Shown in pieces: positions 18,404-26,804 of a stretch of 64,000 nucleotides of DNA. The stretch lies in contig NZ_JBFAKK010000009.1 in NCBI RefSeq assembly GCF_040655735.1, positions 248,001 through 312,000 on the forward strand. Reading direction: 5' to 3'. Both the position numbers and the translations under genes were made by a program. This DNA is from Phytomonospora sp040655735 (GTDB lineage Bacteria; Actinomycetota; Actinomycetes; Mycobacteriales; Micromonosporaceae). Within the stretch, counting starts at the first letter, position 1. Every line of letters begins with the position of its first letter. The notes under the pieces are model-generated. The model was not told the DNA's origin, did no database searches, and worked only from the letters and a program-made list of their open reading frames with translations.

Positions 18404-19306
18404 GTGACGACCGGAACGAACATCCGCCCACTGCGGCCCGGCCAGCGCGCGCGTCTCCTCATCGGGGACGTCGACGGCGGGACCCCGCGGCTGGTCCACG
18501 AGAGCACCGCGAGCGCCCTGGAGGCGCCGAACTGGACGCCGGACGGGCGGTGGCTCGTGTTCAACCAGGACGGGCTGCTGTTCCGGGTGGCGGCGGACGG
18601 TTCGGGTGCGCCCGAGCCGATCGACACCGGTTCGGTCACCGACGCCAACAACGACCACGTCCTCTCCCCCGACGGCGCGACGATCTACCTGTCGGCGGGA
18701 GACGGGCACATCCACGCCGTGCCCTTCACCGGCGGTCAGCCCCGCCGGGTCACCAACGAGCACACGCCGGGACCGTTCCGGCACTTCCTGCACGGCGTCT
18801 CCCCCGACGGTTCCACGCTCGCCTACGTGGGCGTGGAACCGTACGCGGGTGACGAGTGGGGGTACCGCAACATCTTCACGATTCCCGCGTCGGGCGGGCC
18901 GGACACGCGGCTCACCGACAGCCCGGCGCCGGCCGACGGGCCCGAGTACAGCCCCGACGGCGAGTGGATCCACTTCAACTCCGAGCACGGCGCCGCGACC
19001 CCCGGTCACGCGCAGATCTTCCGGATGCGCCCCGACGGGTCGTGCCTCGAACGCCTCACCGACGACGAGCGCGTGAACTGGTTCCCGCACCCCTCCCCCG
19101 ACGGGCGCCACGTGCTCTACGTGAGTTTCCCGCCCGGGACGCTCGGGCACCCCGCCGACGTCGACGTGGTCCTGCGCGTCATGGGACCGGCCGGGGAGAC
19201 CCCGCGCGACGTGCTCGCCCTCTTCGGCGGGCAGGGCACGCTCAACGTCAACAGCTGGGCGCCCGACTCCCGAAGGTTCGCCTACGTGGACTACCCGGTG
19301 GACTGA
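18404..19306 (+). CDS. TolB-like six-bladed propeller protein
   Basis: A 300-residue beta-propeller with WD40-like/TolB repeats: APNWTPDGRWLVFNQDG, DHVLSPDGATIYLSAGDG, HGVSPDGSTLAYVGVE, GPEYSPDGEWIHFNSEHG and HPSPDGRHVLYVSF. No signal peptide, so probably cytoplasmic. The GTG at 18404 has AGGG eight bases upstream; the GTG at 18398 is too close to it. It follows the SRPBCC gene by 10 bases and completes a three-gene operon. Propellers of this type serve as interaction surfaces or as domains of hydrolases; no hydrolase domain is fused here. Confidence 0.85.
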   Translation: MTTGTNIRPLRPGQRARLLIGDVDGGTPRLVHESTASALEAPNWTPDGRWLVFNQDGLLFRVAADGSGAPEPIDTGSVTDANNDHVLSPDGATIYLSAGDGHIHAVPFTGGQPRRVTNEHTPGPFRHFLHGVSPDGSTLAYVGVEPYAGDEWGYRNIFTIPASGGPDTRLTDSPAPADGPEYSPDGEWIHFNSEHGAATPGHAQIFRMRPDGSCLERLTDDERVNWFPHPSPDGRHVLYVSFPPGTLGHPADVDVVLRVMGPAGETPRDVLALFGGQGTLNVNSWAPDSRRFAYVDYPVD

Positions 19307-19346
19307 GCGCCCCCTACGCGCGCGTCCGGCTGCCTACCATGCGGAC

Positions 19347-20771
19347 ATGCCCGAGATTCACATCGATCTCGACGCGCCCGAGAGCACCGGCGGAGCCTCC
19401 CGGCTCGCCCGCCCGCCTCGCTGGCTCGTCGTGACCGCGGTACTGACCGTCGTCGGCGGCGTCATCGCTGTAAAGACGGTCGAGCCCAGCCCTCCGCCCG
19501 TTCACCTCACCGAGGCGCCCCCGCAGTGGACGGCGGGCTTAGCCCTCGAACTCGGGCCGCCCGTCATGGCCGACTTCGCCGAGGGCGTCGTGGTCGTCAC
19601 CGCGAGGAACGGCCTGGCCGCCTACGACCGCGTGAACGGTGCCGAACTCTGGCGACACGACCCCGGTGACGGCTTCGAGGCCGACCTGTCCGGCGTCACC
19701 GGCGACGACGTCGAGATGGTCCCCGGCGCCGTCGTGATCACCGACCGGGACGACGTCGAAACCACGAGGTACCGGGTCCTCGACCTCGACGACGGCAACC
19801 TGCGCTTCGAGCTGGCGCCCGAACCGCCCGAGCTGCCCTGGACCCACTACTCGCACATCACCACCGAGTCGCTGCTCTTCGTCGGCTGCCGCGCCGATGC
19901 CTGCGAGATGACCGCCTACGGGCTCGACACCGGCGAGGCGCGCTGGCGCCGTGCCCTTCGACTGGGAACGCAGGTCTGGCCGAGGCCGCTGGTCGACTGG
20001 GAGCACCAGGGGGCGGCGCAGGCTCCGTTTCGGCCGGCCGACTCCCGTCCCGACCCCGAGGCCAGGTTCTTCGCGCTCGTCGAGAGCACCGACGGGCCCG
20101 GGGACCGCGTCGAGACGGTCGACCTGGCCACCGGCGAGACCATCGGCGAGTGGGTGGCACCGCAGAGCGGGTACACCGACTACGCCGTGCTGGGGAGCAG
20201 GTTGCTCAGCACCGACCACGGGCACGCCGGCGCCGTGGACCCCGTCACGGGCAAGCGGCTGTGGAGCGTGGAGCCCTACCGCGACCCCAACGACCCCCAG
20301 CGGCCGGCGGCGCTCCTGTCGGGCGGGAAACTCCTCGACAGCACCGGCGACGGCGGCCTCAGCCGCCTCCTCGACCTCGCCGACGGCACCGTCGGCCCCG
20401 CCTTCGACGGCGAGCATCCCCTCATCGCGCGCAACGGCGTCGCCGTGACCGTCTCCGACGCCGTCGCGCGCGGAACGGACATGACCAGCGGCGCCGAACT
20501 ATGGGGCACCCCGCTGGACGCGCAAGCGTGGGAGGAGTTCACCGAGAGCGGCGCCCACGCCGACGAGGACTGGCTGGTGATCAAGGGCGGGTTCGGGCTG
20601 ACGCCCGCCTCCGCGCCCTGGACCTACACCGTGAACCTCGCCTCGGGCGCGGTGCGGGCCCTGCCGGTCGAGACGCTCGGCTACGGCGGCGGGCAGCTGC
20701 TGGCGGTCGCCGCGGCCGAGGGACGGCCGGGCGAGCACGCGCTGGTGATGGTGGGAATGGGCGGCGGGTAG
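19347..20771 (+). CDS. Membrane-anchored PQQ-like beta-propeller protein
   Basis: A 474-residue protein with a short cytoplasmic N-terminus, one transmembrane helix (about residues 26-43, WLVVTAVLTVVGGVIAV) and an extracytoplasmic propeller of PQQ/BamB-type blades (NGLAAYDRVNGAELWRHDPG, GLDTGEARWRRALRLG, AVDPVTGKRLWSVEPY, DMTSGAELWGTPLD). It has no quinoprotein dehydrogenase catalytic motif, so it is probably a binding or scaffold protein. The ATG lies six bases after TACCAT (19335-19340): leaderless. Codon 65 is TTA (19539-19541), suggesting bldA-type dependence. Confidence 0.85.
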   Translation: MPEIHIDLDAPESTGGASRLARPPRWLVVTAVLTVVGGVIAVKTVEPSPPPVHLTEAPPQWTAGLALELGPPVMADFAEGVVVVTARNGLAAYDRVNGAELWRHDPGDGFEADLSGVTGDDVEMVPGAVVITDRDDVETTRYRVLDLDDGNLRFELAPEPPELPWTHYSHITTESLLFVGCRADACEMTAYGLDTGEARWRRALRLGTQVWPRPLVDWEHQGAAQAPFRPADSRPDPEARFFALVESTDGPGDRVETVDLATGETIGEWVAPQSGYTDYAVLGSRLLSTDHGHAGAVDPVTGKRLWSVEPYRDPNDPQRPAALLSGGKLLDSTGDGGLSRLLDLADGTVGPAFDGEHPLIARNGVAVTVSDAVARGTDMTSGAELWGTPLDAQAWEEFTESGAHADEDWLVIKGGFGLTPASAPWTYTVNLASGAVRALPVETLGYGGGQLLAVAAAEGRPGEHALVMVGMGGG

Positions 20772-20787
20772 GACGCCGGCCGGGTGG

Positions 20788-21189
20788 TCACACGCCGATT
20801 CCGGCCGCGCGGCAGGCTTCCGGGTCGTCGCCACCGGTGGTCACGGTGGCGGCGATGACGGTGTCGAGCGTGTCCCGTGCGGCCAGCAGGCCCGCCACGG
20901 CCTCGTTGATGCGTTCACGTTCCCGGTTGAGATCGGGCAGCATGCCGGAACAGGCGGGCACCAGGGTCTCCCCGTCGTGGGCCATGCAGGGCATCAGCTC
21001 GGCGATCGTGGCGGTGCCCAGACCTGCGCCGAGGAGCAGGCGGATCCCCTTGACGGTGGCGACGTCGTCCTCGGTGAACTCGCGGTATCCGCTCGGCCGC
21101 CGAGACGGCCTGAGCAGCCCCTGCTCCTCGTAGTAGCGCAGCAGGCGCTGGCTGACGCCGGTCCGCCGGGAGAACTCCCCCATGTGCAT
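20788..21189 (-). CDS. MerR-family transcriptional regulator
   Basis: A 133-residue MerR protein: N-terminal winged helix (MGEFSRRTGVSQRLLRYYEEQGLL, then RPSGYREFTEDDVATVKGI), a dimerisation coiled coil (LNRERERINEAVAGLLAARDTLDTV) and a tail with cysteines (MPCMAHDG, PACSG). ATG 21189 or 21183 is possible. Divergent from the dehydrogenase gene, whose promoter (21210-21241) has the long spacer MerR proteins untwist, so it is the likely activator. The inducer is unknown. Confidence 0.92.
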   Translation of the reverse strand: MHMGEFSRRTGVSQRLLRYYEEQGLLRPSRRPSGYREFTEDDVATVKGIRLLLGAGLGTATIAELMPCMAHDGETLVPACSGMLPDLNRERERINEAVAGLLAARDTLDTVIAATVTTGGDDPEACRAAGIGV

Positions 21190-21209
21190 GTGATGACCGC
21201 CATGTTCGG

Positions 21210-21241
21210 TTGACTCTCACATCGATGAGAGATCGCAGTCT
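21210..21241 (+). promoter_or_regulatory. MerR-type promoter with 20-base spacer
   Basis: TTGACT (21210-21215) and CAGTCT (21236-21241) are separated by 20 bases, longer than the normal 17. The inverted repeat CTCTCA-6-TGAGAG (21214-21231) fills the spacer. This is the geometry MerR activators distort to permit transcription. The next gene's ATG is seven bases past the -10. Confidence 0.7.
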
Positions 21242-21248
21242 ATGCGGC

Positions 21249-22157
21249 ATGACCGACCAACGATCATCACGTCCGCTCAACGCACCCGTCACCGTCGTCG
21301 GCCTCGGCCCCATGGGCCTCGCTCTGGCCGAGACACTTCTGGAACGCGGCCACCCCACGACCGTCTGGAACCGCACTCCCGAGAAGGCCGATGGCCTCCT
21401 CGCCAAGGGGGCCCACCGCGCGCGGACCGTCGCCGAGGCGCTGTCGGCGAGCCCTGTCGCGATCGTGTGCCTCAAGGACTACGAGACCATGTACGCGGTT
21501 CTCGACCCCGCCGGAGACGCCCTGAGGGGGCGCGTGCTGGTGAACCTCAACTCCGGGACCCCGGGTGAGGCGCGCACCGCGGTCGGCTGGGCGAGCGGGC
21601 GAGCCGCCGGCTACCTTGACGGCGCTGTCATGGTGCCCCCGCCGCTCGTCGGGAACCCCGAGTCCGTTTTCCTCTACAGCGGGTCGCAGGACGTCTTCGA
21701 CGGGCACCGCGAGACGCTGGCGACCTTGGGCGACCCCCGGTACCTCGGCTCCGATCCCGGCCTGGCGGTGCTCTACAACGCGGCACTGCTCGACATGATG
21801 TACGCGACCATGAACGGCTTCCTGCACGCCACCGCGCTGGTCGGGTCGGCGAAGGTCCCGGCGGTCGCGTTCGCCGACCTCGCGCTCAACTGGTTCATGC
21901 CCACGGTGCTGGACGCGACCCTCGTCGAGCAGGCCGCCGACCTGGACAAGGGCCACTATCCCGGCGAGCTCGGCACCATGGAGATGAACCTCAACGCGCT
22001 GGAGCACATCACCCGCACCTGCGTGGAGCAGGGCGTGCACTCCGAGCAGCCGCGGCTGATGAGGGCGATCGCCGAGCGCGCGATCGCCGACGGCCGCGGC
22101 GGCGAGAACTACCTGGCGGTGTTCGAGGTCTTCAAGGAGGCGACGCGGGTGTCGTGA
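21249..22157 (+). CDS. NAD(P)-dependent beta-hydroxyacid dehydrogenase/imine reductase-like enzyme
   Basis: A 302-residue Rossmann enzyme. The N-terminal dinucleotide motif is VTVVGLGPMGLALAETLLERG, with WNRTPEKAD after it, where an Arg suggests NADPH preference. The all-alpha second domain contains YNAALLDMMYATMNGFLHA. The usual catalytic Lys of hydroxyisobutyrate dehydrogenases (GxxK) is not evident; the equivalent place reads YNAALLDMM. This matches the imine-reductase-like branch, where Lys is replaced. Leaderless: ATG 21249 follows CAGTCT by seven bases. A longer reading from 21210 would begin inside the operator and is rejected. Divergent MerR control suggests induction by a small molecule. 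Confidence 0.85.
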   Translation: MTDQRSSRPLNAPVTVVGLGPMGLALAETLLERGHPTTVWNRTPEKADGLLAKGAHRARTVAEALSASPVAIVCLKDYETMYAVLDPAGDALRGRVLVNLNSGTPGEARTAVGWASGRAAGYLDGAVMVPPPLVGNPESVFLYSGSQDVFDGHRETLATLGDPRYLGSDPGLAVLYNAALLDMMYATMNGFLHATALVGSAKVPAVAFADLALNWFMPTVLDATLVEQAADLDKGHYPGELGTMEMNLNALEHITRTCVEQGVHSEQPRLMRAIAERAIADGRGGENYLAVFEVFKEATRVS

Positions 22158-22500
22158 CCTGGTGCCGGAGGGGATTCGGTGGGTCTCGGCCGCGCGGATC
22201 GGGGCTCGCGCGGATCGGGCGGCGGTCCTCCGGCGTTCGCGAAGTTCGCGCTTCGCCCAACGGGGAGCCGTGGCGGGAGTCGAACCGGCGGCGGGCGACG
22301 CAGGCGAGGCTGAGGCGGGAGATCCCGGCTCTCCCCGGAGAACCACGTGGCGCCGGATGTGCCGAAGAGCACCGACTGTTCGCCAGGTAACGCCCTCGCG
22401 GGTGAGCTGGAGAGGCTCCGGTGGCCAGAGGCAAAACGGCCGCTGACCCCGATTCAGCGAGGTCAACGGCTGCTTCCGTGCTCCGTGCATCTTCCAACTG
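22158..22500. other. Non-coding stretch between the dehydrogenase gene and tRNA-Val
   Basis: No gene supported. A short segment (22264-22287) reads on the minus strand like the 3' end of a tRNA (TTCGACTCCCGCC), but the rest of a cloverleaf is absent. Confidence 0.35.
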
Positions 22501-22572
22501 TGGGCGCGGCAGGTTTCGAACCTGCGACCCTCCGCTTGTAAGGCGGATGCTCTCCCACTGAGCTACGCGCCC
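22501..22572 (-). tRNA. tRNA-Val (anticodon UAC)
   Basis: A complete cloverleaf on the minus strand: acceptor stem GGGCGCG/CGCGCCC with discriminator A; D arm GCTC...GAGC; anticodon stem TCCGC/GCGGA with loop CTTACAA, hence anticodon UAC (valine GUA/GUG); variable loop GGGTC; T arm GCAGG-TTCGAAA-CCTGC. CCA is not encoded. Length 72 bases. Confidence 0.95.
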
Positions 22573-22649
22573 CAACGGGTCCGATCAGCCTACCCACCGG
22601 TTCCCAGGCGGCGTCCACCGCCTGGGAACCGTCGGATCGGTCTCGTCGG

Positions 22650-23114
22650 TCAGCCCGCGAGTTCGCCCAGCGCCTTGGTCCAGGCGGTCTGGTCGCGCGG
22701 CTCGCCCGGAAGGTTCATCTCCGCGAAGCGGACGACGCCTTCCTTGTCGATGACGAAGGTGCCCCGGTTGGCGAAGCCCTTCTCATCGTTGAAGACGCCG
22801 TAGGCGCCGGCGACCTCGCCGTGCGGCCAGAAGTCCGAGAGCAGCGGGAAGTCGAATCCCTCGCGCTCGGCCCAGACCTTGTGCGTGAACGGCGAGTCGA
22901 CGCTGACGGTGAGGACCGCCACGTCCTCGCTCTGGTAAGCCGACAGATTGTCCCGGACCCCGCACAGTTCGCCCTCGCACACACCGGTGAAGGCCAGCGG
23001 GTAGAAGACCAGCAGGACGTTCTTCTCGCCGCGGTAGTCGGCGAGGCTCACTTCCTGGTTGTTCTGGTCCTTGAGCGTGAAGCCCGGGGCGGTCGCGCCG
23101 ACCTCGATTGGCAT
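22650..23114 (-). CDS. ahpE: AhpE-type peroxiredoxin
   Basis: A 154-residue thiol peroxidase closely resembling mycobacterial AhpE (LLSDFWPHG, NRGTFVIDKEGVVRFAEM). The peroxidatic Cys46 lies in the PLAFTGVC motif. Mycobacterial AhpE is 1-Cys, but here Cys51 follows in VCEGELCGVRD. That CxxxxC spacing is the one used by BCP/PrxQ enzymes for the resolving cysteine, so this protein may be an atypical 2-Cys enzyme. Start ATG 23114 lies behind GGAG. Order ahpE, DUF3052, divergent aceE is the classic actinobacterial arrangement. Confidence 0.95.
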   Translation of the reverse strand: MPIEVGATAPGFTLKDQNNQEVSLADYRGEKNVLLVFYPLAFTGVCEGELCGVRDNLSAYQSEDVAVLTVSVDSPFTHKVWAEREGFDFPLLSDFWPHGEVAGAYGVFNDEKGFANRGTFVIDKEGVVRFAEMNLPGEPRDQTAWTKALGELAG

Positions 23115-23168
23115 GTGTTCTCCTCTGCGGAATCAGTCAGATACGGGGGAGCCTACGTCGGCGGCGGG

Positions 23169-23597
23169 TCAGCGCCGGCCGACCTTGGGGCTCACCAGCC
23201 GCGTCGCGATCCAGTCCTTGCCGGCGTTGACGTTCGAGGTCTGCTGCAGACCGACCGTCTGCGCCGCCTCGGCGATGTCGCTGGGCTCGATGTGGCCGTC
23301 GCGGCCCGCTTTGGGCACGAGCAGCCAGACGACGCCCGACTCGGCGAGCGGTGTGCGGACGTCGACCAGGACGTCGACGAGGTCGCCGTCTTCGTCCCGC
23401 CACCACAGGAGCACGGCGTCGCAGACCTCGTCGGTATCCTCATCGACGAGCTCCTCGACCCGTTCGATGATCGCGTCGCGGAGGTCTACGGCCACGTCAT
23501 CGTCGTAGCCGACCTCCATAACGACCTGTCCCGACTCGATGTTGAGCCGGTCCGCCAGGCTCTGGACTTCGCCCGCCTGGCCAGCCGTCGCGCTCAC
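23169..23597 (-). CDS. DUF3052 family protein
   Basis: A 142-residue acidic cytoplasmic protein of DUF3052, an actinobacterial family usually found beside aceE. Typical segments are SGQVVMEVGYDDDVAVDLRD, DAVLLWWRDEDGDLVDVLVD and VWLLVPKAGRDGHIEPSDI. Function is not established. It is divergent from aceE across a 217-base region with an inverted repeat (23620-23677), and upstream of ahpE by 54 bases, probably cotranscribed. Confidence 0.9.
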   Translation of the reverse strand: MSATAGQAGEVQSLADRLNIESGQVVMEVGYDDDVAVDLRDAIIERVEELVDEDTDEVCDAVLLWWRDEDGDLVDVLVDVRTPLAESGVVWLLVPKAGRDGHIEPSDIAEAAQTVGLQQTSNVNAGKDWIATRLVSPKVGRR

Positions 23598-23619
23598 AGT
23601 GTGGTGCCTCCTTCTACGT

Positions 23620-23677
23620 ACGCATGGGTTGTTCGGTCATCGCGCGCCCTGAGAATAGCGAAAGACCGCCCATGCGT
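23620..23677. promoter_or_regulatory. Spaced inverted repeat in the DUF3052/aceE divergent promoter region
   Basis: ACGCATGGG (23620-23628) and CCCATGCGT (23669-23677) are perfect 9-base inverted arms 40 bases apart. Two half-sites about five to six helical turns apart could be bridged by a dimer of dimers controlling both genes. Confidence 0.35.
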
Positions 23678-23814
23678 GGTTGAGGAATGCCCGCCAGCCC
23701 GACGTGTGGTCGCCGTCCCAGTAGATCGGGTCCTCACGCTACCGGTCGCGGCCACAAGAGGCAGGATGGGGAGCGACACCGTAGTCCACATCGTCGAGTA
23801 ATGAGGGAACGCCC

Positions 23815-26553
23815 GTGTCCACCGAACGTAAGCGCCCGGTTATCAGCGACGGTCTGCCAAGCCAGCTGCCCGACATCGATCCCGCGGAGACCGCCGAATG
23901 GCTGGAATCCCTGGACGGCCTGCTCGACGAGCGGGGACGGCAGCGAGCACGGTACGTCATGCTGCGGCTGCTGGAGCGTGCTCGCGAGCACCAGGTCGGT
24001 GTCCCCGCCCTGACCAGCACCGATTACATCAACACGATCCCTCCGGAACGCGAACCCTGGTTCCCCGGGGACGAGCACATTGAGCGCCGGATTCGCGCCT
24101 TCATCCGCTGGAACGCGGCCATGATGGTTCACCGCGCGCAGCGCCCCGGCGTCGGTGTGGGCGGTCACATCTCCACTTATGCCTCGTCGGCGAGTCTGTA
24201 CGAGGTCGGTTTCAACCATTTCTTCCGCGGCAAGCAGCACCCCGGCGGCGGCGACCAGATCTTCATCCAGGGGCACGGTTCGCCGGGCATCTACGCCCGC
24301 GCCTACCTGGAGGGGCGTCTCACCGAGCACCAGCTCGACGGATTCCGCCAGGAGCTCTCGCACCCCGGCGGCGGTCTGCCGTCGTACCCGCACCCGCGGC
24401 TGATGCCCGACTTCTGGGAGTTCCCGACCGTCTCGATGGGCCTCGGCCCGCTGTCGGCGATCTACCAGGCGCAGTTCAACCGCTACATGCACCACCGGGG
24501 CATCAAGGACACCTCGCAGCAGCGCGTGTGGGCCTTCCTCGGTGACGGCGAGATGGACGAGGTCGAGTCGCTCGGCGCGATCCACCTCGCCTCGCGCGAG
24601 GAGCTCGACAACCTCACCTTCGTCGTCAACTGCAACCTCCAGCGCCTCGACGGGCCGGTCCGCGGCAACGGCAAGATCATCCAGGAGCTGGAGTCGATCT
24701 TCCGGGGCGCCGGCTGGAACGTCATCAAGGTCGTCTGGGGCCGCGAGTGGGACCCGTTGCTGGCCGCCGACACCGACGGCGCGCTGGTGAACCTCATGAA
24801 CACCACGCCCGACGGCGACTACCAGACCTACAAGGCGGAGTCGGGCGCGTTCGTGCGCGACAACTTCTTCGGACGCGACCCGCGCACGAAGAAGATGGTC
24901 GAGCCCTTCAGCGACGACCAGATCTGGGGCCTCAAGCGAGGCGGCCACGACTACCGCAAGCTCTTCGCGGCCTACAAGGCGGCCACCGAGCACACCGGCC
25001 AGCCGACGGTCATCCTCGCCAAGACCATCAAGGGCTGGACGCTCGGCTCGCACTTCGAGGGCCGCAACGCCACGCACCAGATGAAGAAGCTCACCGCCGA
25101 CGACATCAAGACCTTCCGCGACCGGCTGTACCTGCCGATCCCGGACTCGGAGCTGTCGGACCCGTACCTGCCGCCGTACTACCACCCGGGTACCGAATCC
25201 GACGAGTACCAGTACGCCATGGAGCGCCGCAACACGCTCGGCGGCTCGGTCCCGTCGCGCAACACCACCGTCATCCCGCTGAACCTGCCGCCGTCGAGCA
25301 CCTACGACTTCGTCAAGCGCGGATCGGGCAAGCAGAAGGTGGCCACCACCATGGCCTTCGTGCGGCTCCTCAAGGACCTCATGAAGGACAAGGAGACCGG
25401 TCAGCGGTGGGTGCCGATCATCCCCGACGAGGCGCGCACGTTCGGCATGGACGCGATGTTCCCGACGGCGAAGATCTACTCCCCGCACGGCCAGAACTAC
25501 CTCTCGGTCGACCGGGACCTGTTCTTGTCGTACAAGGAGGCCGAGAAGGGGCAGATCCTGCACCTCGGCATCAACGAGGCCGGTTCGACGGCCGCGTTCA
25601 CCGCTGCGGGCACCTCCTACGCCACGCACGGCGAGCCGATGATCCCGATGTACATCTTCTACTCGATGTTCGGGTTCCAGCGCACCGCCGACTCGCTGTG
25701 GGCGGCGTCGGACCAGATGACGCGCGGGTTCCTCCTCGGCGCCACCGCCGGGCGGACCACCCTCAACGGTGAGGGCCTCCAGCACGAGGACGGGCACTCG
25801 GTGCTCATCGCGGCGACCAACCCCGCCGTCGTGGCCTACGACCCGGCCTTCGGGTTCGAGATCGCGCACATCGTCGAAGACGGCCTCAAGCGCATGTACG
25901 GGGAGAAGCAGGAGAACGTCTTCTACTACCTCACCGTCTACAACGAGCCGATCTTCCAGCCGGCCGAGCCGGAGAACGTCGACGTCGACGGCATCTTGAA
26001 GGGCATGTACCTGTACTCGCCCGCCAAGGGGCACCCCGACCTGCCGCGAGTACGGCTGCTCGCGTCGGGCACCGGCATGCAGTGGGCCCTCAAGGCCCAG
26101 GAACTGCTCGCCAACGACTGGGGCGTGGCCGCCGACGTGTACTCGGTGACCTCGTGGACCGAGCTGCGCCGCGACGCCGTCGAGTGCGAAGAGCACAACC
26201 TGCGTCACCCCGACGCCGCGGAGAAGGTTCCGTACGTCGCGCAGAAGCTGGGCGACAGCGACGCGCCCGTCGTGGCCGTCAGCGACTTCATGCGCGCTGT
26301 GCAGGACCTCATCGCGCCCTGGGTGCCGGCGAAGTACCTGTCGCTGGGCACCGACGGGTTCGGGCAGTCCGACACCCGCGGCGCGCTGCGCAGGCACTTC
26401 AATGTCGACGCCGAGTCGATCACCGTCGGCGCGCTGCAGCAGCTCGCGCGGGCCGGGGTCGTGCCGGCCGAGGCGGCCGTGCAGGCGGCGAAGAAGTACG
26501 CGATCACCGACGTCACGGCCGCCGACGCGGGCGAGACGGGCGGGGACTCCTAG
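23815..26553 (+). CDS. aceE: Pyruvate dehydrogenase E1 component, homodimeric type (AceE)
   Basis: A 912-residue alpha2-type E1, the normal length. It decarboxylates pyruvate with thiamine diphosphate and acetylates the E2 lipoyl groups. The ThDP/Mg motif is GDGEMDEVES...NLTFVVNCNLQ (near residue 245). The N-terminal substrate loop region is HISTYASSASLYEVGFNHF. The pyrimidine-binding domain has GINEAGSTAAFTAAG, and the C-terminal transketolase-like domain contains FGQSDTRGALRRHF. The GTG start follows GAGGGAA by five bases. Terminator at 26583-26604. Confidence 0.98.
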   Translation: MSTERKRPVISDGLPSQLPDIDPAETAEWLESLDGLLDERGRQRARYVMLRLLERAREHQVGVPALTSTDYINTIPPEREPWFPGDEHIERRIRAFIRWNAAMMVHRAQRPGVGVGGHISTYASSASLYEVGFNHFFRGKQHPGGGDQIFIQGHGSPGIYARAYLEGRLTEHQLDGFRQELSHPGGGLPSYPHPRLMPDFWEFPTVSMGLGPLSAIYQAQFNRYMHHRGIKDTSQQRVWAFLGDGEMDEVESLGAIHLASREELDNLTFVVNCNLQRLDGPVRGNGKIIQELESIFRGAGWNVIKVVWGREWDPLLAADTDGALVNLMNTTPDGDYQTYKAESGAFVRDNFFGRDPRTKKMVEPFSDDQIWGLKRGGHDYRKLFAAYKAATEHTGQPTVILAKTIKGWTLGSHFEGRNATHQMKKLTADDIKTFRDRLYLPIPDSELSDPYLPPYYHPGTESDEYQYAMERRNTLGGSVPSRNTTVIPLNLPPSSTYDFVKRGSGKQKVATTMAFVRLLKDLMKDKETGQRWVPIIPDEARTFGMDAMFPTAKIYSPHGQNYLSVDRDLFLSYKEAEKGQILHLGINEAGSTAAFTAAGTSYATHGEPMIPMYIFYSMFGFQRTADSLWAASDQMTRGFLLGATAGRTTLNGEGLQHEDGHSVLIAATNPAVVAYDPAFGFEIAHIVEDGLKRMYGEKQENVFYYLTVYNEPIFQPAEPENVDVDGILKGMYLYSPAKGHPDLPRVRLLASGTGMQWALKAQELLANDWGVAADVYSVTSWTELRRDAVECEEHNLRHPDAAEKVPYVAQKLGDSDAPVVAVSDFMRAVQDLIAPWVPAKYLSLGTDGFGQSDTRGALRRHFNVDAESITVGALQQLARAGVVPAEAAVQAAKKYAITDVTAADAGETGGDS

Positions 26554-26564
26554 GGCCTTCGGGT
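26533..26564 (+). repeat. Direct repeat, copy 1 (3' end of aceE)
   Basis: GAGACGGGCGGGG, then CTC and AGGGCCTTCGGGT with small spacers. It spans the last aceE codons and the stop. A near-identical copy lies at 26774-26804. Confidence 0.6.
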
Positions 26565-26582
26565 GAGTTAGTTCGTGTGAGG

Positions 26583-26607
26583 GGGCGGTCCGGGAGGGCC
26601 GCCCTTT
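26583..26607 (+). terminator. aceE terminator
   Basis: Arms GGGCGGTCC and GGGCCGCCC pair around GGGA with one mismatch and are followed by TTT, 30 bases past the aceE stop. Confidence 0.7.
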
Positions 26608-26773
26608 CGCGTGGGCGCGTGCCCTCTCCAACTGGCTGAATATCCGTTGGGATGTCCCCCTCGACGCGGTGTGGCTCCTGGCTTGAGCCAACGGCACGTG
26701 TTCCCGCCCCCAGCCACACCCGGGCCGTCGGCTCCGCACGGCGGCCGGCGGTTCGACACCCGTCGCGACGGCA

Positions 26774-26804
26774 GAGACGGGCGGGGCTCGCAGGGCCTTC
26801 GGGT
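26774..26804 (+). repeat. Direct repeat, copy 2 (copy of the aceE tail)
   Basis: GAGACGGGCGGGGCTC, two changed bases, then AGGGCCTTCGGGT. It matches 26533-26564 except for one missing base and two substitutions. The 210 bases between the copies include the terminator. Confidence 0.6.

Noticed and set aside
22264..22287. tRNA 3'-end-like sequence (minus strand TTCGACTCCCGCC) near tRNA-Val
   Set aside because: The T stem does not pair and no D or anticodon arm is present; could be chance or a very old remnant, so not called as a pseudo-tRNA.
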